DNA of 64,000 bases from assembly GCF_018224925.1 (NCBI RefSeq), contig NZ_JAGTUF010000001.1, positions 434,001 through 498,000 of the forward strand, written 5' to 3'. Positions within the stretch are counted from its first letter, which is position 1. Every line of letters starts with the position of its first letter. Of this stretch, positions 18,460-26,713 are shown piece after piece. Made by a program: the position numbers and the translations under genes. The notes under the pieces are model-generated. The model made no database searches. It was given only the letters and a program-made list of their open reading frames with translations, and was not told the origin of the DNA. Source of the DNA: Magnetospirillum sulfuroxidans (GTDB lineage: Bacteria > Pseudomonadota > Alphaproteobacteria > Rhodospirillales > Magnetospirillaceae).

Positions 18460-19619
18460 GACGCATCTCCCAGCTTGGCCGGTTCAAGGTCAAGGATACG
18501 AAACCCCGCGTCCTCGGCCGGAACATTCAGCAGGCGCCCCCACATTTCCATCGGCACATCGCGGCCCCCCAAGCCGATGGCGACATTATGAATACGCGGC
18601 GCCTGGGTCATGCCCGACAGGGCGGCCCTGATTTCCCCGCCCAGAACACCACCGAAACCAGGAGAAATTGCCCGATCAACCACCACCAGATCGCTTAAGC
18701 CGTCACAAGCTTGACGCAGGGAATCGACCGGCAGCGGACGGAACGCCCGTAGATTGATCAATCGGCCCGGCGCGCTGGTTTGCGTCCCCTCCATCGCCGC
18801 CCGGAAGGTCGAGACCAGCGACCCCATGGCCAGCACGCCGATCCTGGCGTCTTTTGGTCCTTCCACCGTCAGCAAGCCGCCGGCCGAGCGCCCGCTCAGC
18901 TCCTGCCATTGGCGATCCGCGTCAACAATGATTGACGCGGCGTCGAGCAGGGCCTGATGGGCCAGATGGCGGGTTTCGGAAAAATATTCCGGCCCAACCA
19001 GAGTCCCCAGGGACAAAGGATTGCGAGGGTCAAGCATGCGGCCGAAATGAAATGGCGGCAGGTATTGATCGACCATATCCTGGTCGGGGATTTCCAGGGT
19101 CTCCAGGGTATGGGTCAGAACGAATCCGTCCATGCACACCATCACCGGCAATTCGGCGGCTTCAGCGATGCGAAAAGCCTGGATCGAGGTATCCACCGCT
19201 TCTTGGTTGTCGGCGCAATGTAATTGAATCCAGCCGCAATCCCGCACCGCCATGGAATCGGAATGATCGTTCCAGATATTGATCGGGGCGCCGATGGCCC
19301 GATTGGCGCAGGTCAGGACCACCGGCAGGCGCATGCCCGAGATATTGAACAGCACCTCGGTCATCAACAAGATGCCCTGCGACGACGACGCGGTATAGGC
19401 GCGCGATCCCGCCGCCGAGGCCCCCAAGGCGACCGAGGCGGCGGAAAACTCGCTTTCCACACTGACCAATTCGGTGTGCAGCTTGCCGTCGGCAACCAAT
19501 TTCGAGATGTTCTCGACGATATGGGTTTGCGGGGTGATGGGATAGGCGGCGACCACGCCGGGCCGACAGCGGGCGACGGCGCGGGCGACAGCGGCCGAGC
19601 CTTCCAGGGCTTCAAGCAT
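18456..19619 (-). CDS. porA: Pyruvate/2-oxoacid:acceptor oxidoreductase alpha subunit
   Basis: A 387-residue pyrimidine-binding and dimerisation subunit of POR enzymes. The N-terminal AAYPITPQTHIVE motif with the catalytic-region ESEFSAASVALGASAAG, and SSSQGILLMTEVLFNISGMRLPVV, are conserved. The C-terminal transketolase-like domain includes GPGFGGVLGGEIR-like sequence. The start overlaps porG by 8 bp, with GGAGAT upstream. Works with PorB, PorG and the FAD/ferredoxin fusion. Confidence 0.92.
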   Translation of the reverse strand: MLEALEGSAAVARAVARCRPGVVAAYPITPQTHIVENISKLVADGKLHTELVSVESEFSAASVALGASAAGSRAYTASSSQGILLMTEVLFNISGMRLPVVLTCANRAIGAPINIWNDHSDSMAVRDCGWIQLHCADNQEAVDTSIQAFRIAEAAELPVMVCMDGFVLTHTLETLEIPDQDMVDQYLPPFHFGRMLDPRNPLSLGTLVGPEYFSETRHLAHQALLDAASIIVDADRQWQELSGRSAGGLLTVEGPKDARIGVLAMGSLVSTFRAAMEGTQTSAPGRLINLRAFRPLPVDSLRQACDGLSDLVVVDRAISPGFGGVLGGEIRAALSGMTQAPRIHNVAIGLGGRDVPMEMWGRLLNVPAEDAGFRILDLEPAKLGDAS

Positions 19620-20178
19620 GGGCGATCTCCTTCCATGCCCCGGCCGCGACGTGATGGGTCACGGCCTCGATCAGGCGGGTGTTGCGGTCAAGAACATCGC
19701 CCTTGAAGCGATGCGCCAGCGCCTTGACCAGCGCTTCTGCCGGCATCAAGCCGGTCAGCGCCAAAAAGGCCGACAGCAACGCCACATTGGGAACCGGGCG
19801 GCCCAGGATATCTTGGGCCAGGGCGGTCGCCGGCAGGGCGGTCATCGGGCGGGCGTATTCCTGTGTCAACTCGGCTGACGTCCGGGGGGAATTGACCAAG
19901 ATGCCGCCCCCGGCGATCAGGCCATCCAGCGTCGCCGGGATATGGAGCAGGCCGGCATCTTGCACCACCAGAAAAGCCGGGGTGGCGACTTGGCAGCGGC
20001 GGCGGATCGGGTGATCGGCGATGCGGACGAAGGCGGTGACCGGCGCCCCGCGCCGTTCGGCGCCGAAGGATGGAAAGGCTTGGCAATGTCGGCCAGTCTC
20101 GAATGCCGCCGTGGCCAGCAAATAAGCCGCGACAACGTTTCCCTGGCCGCCGCGTCCGTGTATCCGGACTTCGATCAT
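19612..20178 (-). CDS. porG: Pyruvate/2-oxoacid:acceptor oxidoreductase gamma subunit
   Basis: A 188-residue subunit beginning MIEVRIHGRGGQGN, the hallmark of the gamma domain, with AFPSFGAERRGAPV following. The ATG at 20178 has GGAGAAC at proper spacing, so I reject a longer frame to 20238. It is the first gene of the leftward por operon. A weak promoter, TTTGTT-17 bp-TATTTT, lies on this strand at 20239-20211, immediately after the tRNA terminator. Confidence 0.92.
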   Translation of the reverse strand: MIEVRIHGRGGQGNVVAAYLLATAAFETGRHCQAFPSFGAERRGAPVTAFVRIADHPIRRRCQVATPAFLVVQDAGLLHIPATLDGLIAGGGILVNSPRTSAELTQEYARPMTALPATALAQDILGRPVPNVALLSAFLALTGLMPAEALVKALAHRFKGDVLDRNTRLIEAVTHHVAAGAWKEIAHA

Positions 20179-20242
20179 GGCGGTTCTCCGGACGTAATTT
20201 CCCTCTCTGGAAAATAAGCTTACGCCCGGATCAAACAAACGA

Positions 20243-20272
20243 AAAGGCCGGACCCTTACGGGTCCGGCCTTT
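20243..20272 (-). terminator. Intrinsic terminator after tRNA-Asn
   Basis: A perfect 13-bp stem, AAAGGCCGGACCC at 20243-20255 with GGGTCCGGCCTTT at 20260-20272 and a 4-nt loop. On the minus strand it lies 3 bp after the tRNA-Asn CCA and ends in TTTTCGTTTG. Confidence 0.85.
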
Positions 20273-20275
20273 CTT

Positions 20276-20350
20276 TGGCTCCGGAGGAGGGATTCGAACC
20301 CCCGACCAGCCGGTTAACAGCCGGCTGCTCTACCGCTGAGCTACTCCGGA
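20276..20350 (-). tRNA. tRNA-Asn (anticodon GTT)
   Basis: The minus strand folds as a cloverleaf of 75 nt with encoded CCA. Acceptor TCCGGAG pairs with CTCCGGA, the discriminator is G, the D arm begins TAGCTCAGCGG, the anticodon stem-loop is CCGGCTGTTAACCGG with GTT, and the T loop is GGTTCGAATCC. Confidence 0.97.
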
Positions 20351-20420
20351 TCAGGAGCCTTGCCGAAGCAAGGACCTGGAAGCTCGCTCTTTCTCACGCC
20401 CGGCTTCCTAATCGAAGCGA

Positions 20421-20494
20421 TGGAGGCCGGAGCCGGAATTGAACCGACGTTCGCGGATTTGCAGTCCGCTGCATCACCACTCTGCCATCCGGCC
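20421..20494 (-). tRNA. tRNA-Cys (anticodon GCA)
   Basis: A 74-nt cloverleaf on the minus strand with encoded CCA. Acceptor GGCCGGA pairs with TCCGGCC, discriminator U, anticodon loop CTGCAAA with GCA between GCGGA and TCCGC, T loop GGTTCAATTCC. It lies 70 bp before tRNA-Asn on the same strand and probably shares its transcript. Confidence 0.97.
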
Positions 20495-20708
20495 CACCTG
20501 CCGTCACCAGTAGTGCCCGGCGTGAGGACCGTGCTTATACGCGCCTTGTTGGTGTCGGTCAAGCAGGTGTTTTCGACTTTTTTTCATAAATCTTTCCGTC
20601 GGCGCCGGGCATTGAGTTTCGTTGGCCTGGGGATTATAAGGCGGCTTGATACCCGCCAAAAAATTTGGGCGACGCTAGCTGCGCCCCTTTGATTCTGAGG
20701 AGCCCGCG

Positions 20709-21362
20709 ATGAACTTCTCCGCCGCACGCCATAACATGATCGAATGCCAAATTCGCACCAACCGGGTTCTCGACCCGGCGGTGATCGCCGCTTTAGCCGA
20801 CATTCCACGGGAAAGTTTCGTGCCCAAGGCCATGCGTGGATTCGCCTATGTGGACGAGGATCTGGATATCGGCGGCGGCCGGGTGATCATTGAGCCGCTG
20901 GCCCTGGCCCGCCTGCTTGAGGCGGCGCGGATCAAGCCGACCGATGTCGTGCTTAATATCGGTGACGCGCCGGGCTATTCCACGGCGGTGCTGTCCCGGC
21001 TGTCGCAAACGGTGGTGTCGCTGGAATGCGACAGTGACTGGGTCGCCAAGGCCAATACATCCCTTAGCGAATTGGGCATTGATAATGCTGCCGTCGTGCA
21101 GGGTCCGCTGGATTTGGGCTATCCGGCCCAGGCCCCCTACGATGTCATTGTTTTTTCTGGGGCGATCGCCGACGTTCCGGCTTCGATTTGCCGGCAATTA
21201 GGCGAAGGCGGCCGCTTGGTCGCCATCGTCGATGGCGGGCGGGGGATCGGTCGCGGCACCTTGGTGGTGCGGGTTGGCGACACCTGGGGGCGCCGCCAAT
21301 TGTTTGATGCCCGTATTCCGCTGCTGCCCGGCTTTGCCGCCAAGACCAAGTTCGTGTTCTGA
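20709..21362 (+). CDS. pcm: Protein-L-isoaspartate O-methyltransferase family protein
   Basis: A 217-residue protein related to the enzyme that methylates damaged L-isoaspartyl residues using S-adenosylmethionine. The start NMIECQIRTNRVLDPAV, the PRESFVP motif and the C-terminal FDARIPLLPGF fit the alphaproteobacterial Pcm group found before tolC. SAM motif I is unusual: it reads VLNIGDAPGYSTAVL where the family has a G-x-G-x-G pattern. GAGGAG precedes the ATG. Activity is uncertain because of the altered motif. Confidence 0.85.
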   Translation: MNFSAARHNMIECQIRTNRVLDPAVIAALADIPRESFVPKAMRGFAYVDEDLDIGGGRVIIEPLALARLLEAARIKPTDVVLNIGDAPGYSTAVLSRLSQTVVSLECDSDWVAKANTSLSELGIDNAAVVQGPLDLGYPAQAPYDVIVFSGAIADVPASICRQLGEGGRLVAIVDGGRGIGRGTLVVRVGDTWGRRQLFDARIPLLPGFAAKTKFVF

Positions 21363-21432
21363 CATTGGCAGCAGCGTTAATCGATATCGCTTTTGCAATG
21401 AAGGTTAATGCTTCGTAAATATCCGTTCCGCC

Positions 21433-21466
21433 GGGCTGGTCGACAATCGACCAGCCCTTTTGTTTT
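21433..21466 (+). terminator. Intrinsic terminator after pcm
   Basis: GGGCTGGTCGA at 21433-21443 pairs with TCGACCAGCCC at 21447-21457 around a CAA loop, followed by TTTTGTTTT. The remaining bases up to tolC (about 190 bp) hold no gene that I can support; a small GTTGC/GCAAC inverted repeat is at 21510-21525 and TTGACT at 21543 may be a -35 element. Confidence 0.9.
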
Positions 21467-21653
21467 CCGGCGCATGGATTTCAGCCAATTTTTAAGCCGC
21501 TCAAGGCCTGTTGCACTGACGCAACGGTTTGGTCAATTCATCTTGACTGAGGGTGCAATATTTCTTGATCTTTTGTCCTGGCTGGTTATTGTTCCAAGAG
21601 AGTCTTAGTGCCGTAGAGGGTTGGGGCGGTCTGACATTGCTGGAAGGTGCGGA

Positions 21654-23030
21654 ATGAGGAAAGCGTGTTTATTGGCGGGCGTTGCCGCCGTCGTCGTTGG
21701 CTTGGCGGCTCCGCTGAGTGTTTCGGCTGAGACGCTGGAAGAAGTTCTGGTTTCCGCTTATGCGACGAACCCGACCTTGCTGGCGCGTCGTGCCCAATTG
21801 CGGGCCTCGGACGAAGCGGTGCCGCAGGCGCTGTCCAACTGGCGTCCGAAAGTGACGCTGAGCGGAGAAGTGGCGCGCGGTAAGTACGAAAGCAACACCA
21901 GCTCGCAAAATCGCGAGCAGGGGCGGACGTCGGAGAGCGGGACGTTGCTGATCACTCAGCCGCTTTATCGTGGTGGGCGTACCGTTGCCGAAACCCGTAA
22001 GGCCGAAGCCAATGTTTTGGCCAATCGTGCCGATTTGCAGGTCAACGAGCAGACGGTTCTGCTGAGTGCGGCCTCGGCGTATCTGGACGTGGTTCGCGAT
22101 CAGGCCGTGTTAAATTTGAACGTCAATAACGAACAGGTTTTGCGCCGTCAGCTCGACGCCGCGCAGGAACGGTTCCGCGTTGGTGAAATTACCCGGACTG
22201 ACGTCAGCCAGGCCGAAGCGCGCTTGGCCGGCGCCATCGCCGACCGTGCCGCGGCCGAAGGGGCGTTGCAGAACTCGCGGGCGAAATTCATCACCGTCGT
22301 CGGCCGTCCGGCCGAGGCTCCGGCCGCGCCGACCCAAGCGGTTGCCGTGCCGGGCAGCTTCGAGGAAGTCAAGGCCACCACCTTGGCCAAGAATCCCAGC
22401 GTGATCTATTCCGACTGGATCACCGAGGCGGCCAAGCACGACATTGATTTGAAATTCGGTGAGTTGCTGCCGGAACTGTCTTTGGTTGGTGAAGCCAGCC
22501 AAGGACATTCGACGTCGCAACAAGGTAACGAAACCGGGACCTTGGACGCGACTCTGAAATTGAGCATTCCGCTTTATGAGGCGGGTGACGTCTATTCCCA
22601 GGTGCGCGAGATCAAGCACACTTACGGTCGTCGCAAGATCGAGTCGGATAAGGCGCGTCGCGATGCGTTGGAAAGCGCGACCAAGGCTTGGGAAGATCTG
22701 GCTTCGAACCGGAGCAAGATCCGCTCGCTCGAAGCGCAATTGCGGGCTTCGGACATGGCTTTGGCCGGTGTCGAGGAAGAAGCCAAGGTCGGATCGCGCA
22801 CTGTCTTGGACGTTTTGAACGCGGAACAGGAATTGTTCACCGCCCGCGTCAATCTGGTTCGGGCGCAACGTGACGAAACGGTCAGTGCTTTTACCTTGAA
22901 ATCAGCCCTGGGCGAAATGACCGCTGACGGCTTGACGTTGCCGGTCGATGTGTACGATCCGACCAAGAACTATAACGAAGTTCGCGGTCGCTGGATCGGC
23001 ACCGGAATTAACGAAAAGTACGACGAATAA
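21654..23030 (+). CDS. tolC: TolC-family outer-membrane channel protein
   Basis: A 458-residue outer-membrane efflux/type I secretion channel. Residues 1-24 are a signal peptide (ending VSAETLEE). Two repeats of the outer-membrane efflux domain follow, rich in long coiled-coil helices, with the TQPLYRGGRTVAE segment and later SIPLYEAGDVYSQV, and the closing ALGEMTADGL stretch. The ATG at 21654 has GGAAGG upstream; an in-frame TTG at 21621 lacks a site. It stands alone between two terminators, so its pump partners are elsewhere. Confidence 0.95.
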   Translation: MRKACLLAGVAAVVVGLAAPLSVSAETLEEVLVSAYATNPTLLARRAQLRASDEAVPQALSNWRPKVTLSGEVARGKYESNTSSQNREQGRTSESGTLLITQPLYRGGRTVAETRKAEANVLANRADLQVNEQTVLLSAASAYLDVVRDQAVLNLNVNNEQVLRRQLDAAQERFRVGEITRTDVSQAEARLAGAIADRAAAEGALQNSRAKFITVVGRPAEAPAAPTQAVAVPGSFEEVKATTLAKNPSVIYSDWITEAAKHDIDLKFGELLPELSLVGEASQGHSTSQQGNETGTLDATLKLSIPLYEAGDVYSQVREIKHTYGRRKIESDKARRDALESATKAWEDLASNRSKIRSLEAQLRASDMALAGVEEEAKVGSRTVLDVLNAEQELFTARVNLVRAQRDETVSAFTLKSALGEMTADGLTLPVDVYDPTKNYNEVRGRWIGTGINEKYDE

Positions 23031-23036
23031 GGAAGC

Positions 23037-23066
23037 CGGGGGCTGACAAAGCCCCCGCTTTCATTT
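23037..23066 (+). terminator. Intrinsic terminator after tolC
   Basis: CGGGGGCT at 23037-23044 pairs with AGCCCCCG at 23050-23057 and is followed by CTTTCATTT. Confidence 0.75.
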
Positions 23067-23158
23067 GTGGCGATGTTGAAGATTTTAACGATTTGTCCTC
23101 ATTCATTCGGCATTCTGCCTAAGGATTAGGACAAGGGGGAGCATCGGACGGTCGAATC

Positions 23159-23824
23159 ATGAGCGACGACAAGGCCCAACAGGAACCCTCAATGGAGGAT
23201 ATCCTCGCCTCGATCCGACGTATCCTGTCGGAAGACGAGGCTGAGGAACAGGTGAAGGCCCCCATGCCTGAACCAGAACCCGAGCCGGAACCCGAACCGG
23301 CTCCGGCTCCTGCCCCATTGCCGCAAGACGATATCGATGCCCTGTTCGCGCAGGCGGCCCCCGAACCGGAACCCGAGCCGGAACCGCTTGTTCTGAGCGA
23401 ACCGGAAGAGGACGAAGACGTTCTCGAACTGACCGAAGACATGGTTCTTGATGAACCGGAACCGGCTTTCGACATTGCCGACTTTTCGGCCGATAGCAGT
23501 GACTTTAATTTCGAGCCGGAGCCCGAGCCGGAACCCGTGGTCATGCCCCGGCGGCCGCCACCGCCGCCCATTATGGATGACGAATTGCTGGTGTCGCGCC
23601 CGGTTGCCGACCGCAGCACATCGCTATTGTCGGATCTGGCCCGCGAAATCGTGCGGGCACGGGCCATCGGTATCGGCAATGGTGGCGTGACCCTGGAAGA
23701 CATGGTGCGCGAGTTGTTGCGCCCCATTCTCAAGGAATGGCTTGACGAGAACCTGCCCTACATGATCGAGCGTCTCGTTAAGAAAGAAATCGAGAAGATG
23801 GTAAACCGCGCAGAGAACCTTTAG
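23159..23824 (+). CDS. popZ: PopZ/DUF2497 polar organizing protein
   Basis: A 221-residue protein with the three-part PopZ layout. The N-terminal helix PSMEDILASIRRILSEDE (about 10-27) is the partner-binding region. An acidic, proline-rich disordered middle (about 35-140) contains runs of Glu-Pro dipeptides. The C-terminal helices VTLEDMVRELLRPILKEWL and LPYMIERLVKKEIEKM drive oligomerisation. PopZ forms a scaffold at cell poles that anchors ParB/origin and recruits cell-cycle proteins in Caulobacter. Its place before valS is the conserved alphaproteobacterial order. Confidence 0.92.
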   Translation: MSDDKAQQEPSMEDILASIRRILSEDEAEEQVKAPMPEPEPEPEPEPAPAPAPLPQDDIDALFAQAAPEPEPEPEPLVLSEPEEDEDVLELTEDMVLDEPEPAFDIADFSADSSDFNFEPEPEPEPVVMPRRPPPPPIMDDELLVSRPVADRSTSLLSDLAREIVRARAIGIGNGGVTLEDMVRELLRPILKEWLDENLPYMIERLVKKEIEKMVNRAENL

Positions 23825-23845
23825 TCTTTGCCCGTCCGAGGACAA

Positions 23846-23880
23846 GGCGGCCCGGGCTTTCCGGGCCGCCGTTCTTTTGT
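23846..23880 (+). terminator. Intrinsic terminator between popZ and valS
   Basis: GGCGGCCCGG at 23846-23855 pairs with CCGGGCCGCC at 23861-23870 over a 5-nt loop, followed by GTTCTTTTGTCTT. It suggests valS has its own promoter in the 50 bp before its start or is read through. Confidence 0.85.
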
Positions 23881-23929
23881 CTTCGTCAGAAATAAGTTCC
23901 CGAACACAAAGTTAAGGACCAATCCGGTC

Positions 23930-26593
23930 ATGCTGGACAAGACGTATCGCCCGTCAGAGGTTGAGCCCAAGCACTACGAGCAATGGGAAAAGTCGGGAGC
24001 GTTCGCCGCTCGCACCGATTCCAACCGATCGCCCTACACGATCATGATGCCGCCGCCGAATGTAACCGGCAGCCTGCATATGGGCCACGCCCTCACCTTT
24101 ACCTTGCAAGACGTTTTGGTCCGCTATCACCGGATGGCCGGGCGTGACGCATTGTGGCAACCGGGTACCGACCATGCCGGTATCGCCACGCAGATGGTGG
24201 TGGAACGCCAGCTCGAAGCCCAAGGGGTGACCCGTCACGACCTCGGCCGCGACAAGTTCATCGAGCGTGTTTGGGACTGGAAGGCCGAATCGGGCGGCAC
24301 CATTACCCGGCAATTGCGTCGCCTGGGGGCCTCGCCCGATTGGGCGAAAGAGCGCTTCACCATGGATGAGGGCCTGTCCGACGCGGTGCGCAAGGTGTTC
24401 GTCACCTTGTACAAGCAGGGCCTGATCTATCGGGACAAGCGTTTGGTCAACTGGGACCCCAAATTGCATACCGCCATTTCCGATCTGGAAGTGGAGCAGC
24501 GGGAAGTGAAGGGCCATATGTGGCACTTCAAATATCCGGTCGAAGGCGAGGAGGGGGTGTTCATCACCGTCGCCACCACCCGTCCAGAGACCATGCTGGG
24601 CGATAGCGCCGTCGCCGTCCATCCCGAGGATGAACGTTATGCCGCGCTGGTTGGCAAGATGGTGCGTCTGCCCATCGTCGGCCGCCTGATTCCCATCGTC
24701 GCCGATGAATATTCCGATCCGACCAAGGGAACGGGCGCGGTCAAGATCACCCCAGCCCATGATTTCAACGATTTCGAGGTCGGCAAACGTCATGATTTGC
24801 CGCAGATCAACATTTTTGATCGCGACGCCAAGCTTAACGATGCGGTGCCCGAAGACTATCGGGGCATGGATCGTTACGATGCCCGCAAGAAAATAATCGC
24901 CGCCATGGAAGAGCTGGAGTTGCTCGATAAGGTCGAGCCGAATCCGCATACCGTGCCTTATGGTGATCGTTCCGGCGTCGTTATTGAACCTTGGTTGACC
25001 GATCAATGGTACGTCGATGCCCCCACCTTGGCCAAACCGGCCCTGGAAGCGGTGGAAACCGGCAAAACCAAATTCCATCCCAAGCATTGGGAAAACACTT
25101 ATTACGAATGGATGCGCAACATCCAGCCGTGGTGCGTGTCGCGCCAGATTTGGTGGGGGCATCAGGTTCCCGCCTGGTATGGCCCCGATGGCCATGTCTT
25201 CGTCGAAGAGCAGGAAGCCGAGGCTTTGGCCGCCGCCGCCGCCCATTATGGCAAGGCGGTCGAGTTGACCCGCGATACCGACGTGCTCGACACCTGGTTC
25301 TCGTCGGCGCTATGGCCGTTCTCGACTTTGGGCTGGCCACAGGAAACGCCGGAACTGAAGCGTTATTACCCTACCGACGTCCTGGTGACCGGCTTCGACA
25401 TCATCTTCTTCTGGGTTGCCCGGATGATGATGATGGGGCTGCATTTCATGGGCGACGTGCCGTTCAAGGACATCTATATCCACGCTCTGGTCCGCGACGA
25501 AAAGGGCCAGAAGATGTCGAAGTCCAAAGGCAACGTCATCGATCCCCTGGTGCTGATGGACAAATTCGGCTGCGACGCGGTGCGCTTCACCCTGGCTGCT
25601 TTGGCGGCCCAGGGCCGTGACATCAAGCTGGCGGAAAACCGGGTCGAGGGATATCGCAACTTCGCCACCAAGCTCTGGAACGCCGCCCGTTTTTGTCAGA
25701 TGAACGAATGTGCGCCGGTTGATGGCTTCGCGCCAGATGCGGTTAAGGAAATCGTCAACCGTTGGGTTGTCGGCAAGGTCGCCGAGACCGCCGACAAGGT
25801 GGCCCAGGCTTTGGCCGGCTATCGTTACGATGCCGCCGCCAATGCGGCCTATCAATTTGTCTGGGGAACGTTCTGCGATTGGTACTTGGAATTCGCCAAG
25901 CCGATCTTTGGCGGTACCGACGAGGCGGCCAAGGCGGAAACCCGTGCTACCGCCGCCTGGGTTCTGGACAGCATCTTGCACATCCTGCATCCGTTCATGC
26001 CCTTCATCACCGAAGAATTGTGGTCGCAGATGGGGAATCGCGACACGCAATTGATGTTGCGGCCGTGGCCGGTTTTGCCGGGATTGCATGATGGCGCCGC
26101 CGAAGAGGAAATGGACTGGGTGGTTCGGATGATTTCGACCATCCGTGCCGTCCGCTCGGAAATGAACGTTCCGCCGTCGGCTCAGGTCGAGTTGTTGGCG
26201 ACCGGCCTGACGGCGGCCAAGGGCGAGTGGGCCAAGACCCATGCCGATCTGATCAACCGTCTGGCGCGTCTGGCGGTTCTGGAAACCGCCGCCGATCCGC
26301 AGCGTGTGGCTCAGGCGTTCTCGCACGGGGCGGCGCAGATGGTGGTGGACGAGGCGACGCTGGTCCTGCCCTTGGCCGGTATCATCGACGTCGATAAGGA
26401 GCGGGCCCGCCTGGAAAAGGAAATCGTCCGGGTCGAGAGCGAAGTCGCCAAGGTAGACAAGAAATTCGCCAACCCCGATTTCGTTGCTCGTGCCGCCCCT
26501 GAGGTTGTCGAAGAAAATCGCGAGCGCCGTGATGAATGGATGGCCGCGAAAACCAAGTTGCAGGAAGCCTTGCAGCGTTTGTCAGGTGCCTGA
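23930..26593 (+). CDS. valS: Valyl-tRNA synthetase
   Basis: An 887-residue class I aminoacyl-tRNA synthetase that charges tRNA-Val and edits Thr. The HIGH motif appears as HMGH near residues 50-53 after PPPNVTGSL, the KMSKS motif near 528-532, and a C-terminal coiled-coil arm with [14 protein letters not shown]. The start [17 protein letters not shown] is the usual family start; an upstream in-frame ATG-less extension is rejected. A 12-bp terminator follows. Confidence 0.97.
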   Translation: MLDKTYRPSEVEPKHYEQWEKSGAFAARTDSNRSPYTIMMPPPNVTGSLHMGHALTFTLQDVLVRYHRMAGRDALWQPGTDHAGIATQMVVERQLEAQGVTRHDLGRDKFIERVWDWKAESGGTITRQLRRLGASPDWAKERFTMDEGLSDAVRKVFVTLYKQGLIYRDKRLVNWDPKLHTAISDLEVEQREVKGHMWHFKYPVEGEEGVFITVATTRPETMLGDSAVAVHPEDERYAALVGKMVRLPIVGRLIPIVADEYSDPTKGTGAVKITPAHDFNDFEVGKRHDLPQINIFDRDAKLNDAVPEDYRGMDRYDARKKIIAAMEELELLDKVEPNPHTVPYGDRSGVVIEPWLTDQWYVDAPTLAKPALEAVETGKTKFHPKHWENTYYEWMRNIQPWCVSRQIWWGHQVPAWYGPDGHVFVEEQEAEALAAAAAHYGKAVELTRDTDVLDTWFSSALWPFSTLGWPQETPELKRYYPTDVLVTGFDIIFFWVARMMMMGLHFMGDVPFKDIYIHALVRDEKGQKMSKSKGNVIDPLVLMDKFGCDAVRFTLAALAAQGRDIKLAENRVEGYRNFATKLWNAARFCQMNECAPVDGFAPDAVKEIVNRWVVGKVAETADKVAQALAGYRYDAAANAAYQFVWGTFCDWYLEFAKPIFGGTDEAAKAETRATAAWVLDSILHILHPFMPFITEELWSQMGNRDTQLMLRPWPVLPGLHDGAAEEEMDWVVRMISTIRAVRSEMNVPPSAQVELLATGLTAAKGEWAKTHADLINRLARLAVLETAADPQRVAQAFSHGAAQMVVDEATLVLPLAGIIDVDKERARLEKEIVRVESEVAKVDKKFANPDFVARAAPEVVEENRERRDEWMAAKTKLQEALQRLSGA

Positions 26594-26602
26594 GGGCTGA
26601 CG

Positions 26603-26630
26603 GAAAAGAGAGGCGAAAGCCTCTCTTTTC
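26603..26630 (+). terminator. Intrinsic terminator after valS
   Basis: GAAAAGAGAGGC at 26603-26614 pairs perfectly with GCCTCTCTTTTC at 26619-26630 around a GAAA loop, ending in TTTTCATTT. Confidence 0.92.
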
Positions 26631-26713
26631 ATTTCCGCTGTCGCCTGAACGCTCATCCCATGCTATCACCGGAGAAACACCGCAACTGGTGGAAGAATAG
26701 GCCGGGGAGGCCA

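Noticed and set aside
21408-21608. 66-codon open frame between pcm and tolC
   Set aside because: It runs through the pcm terminator hairpin and has no ribosome-binding site.
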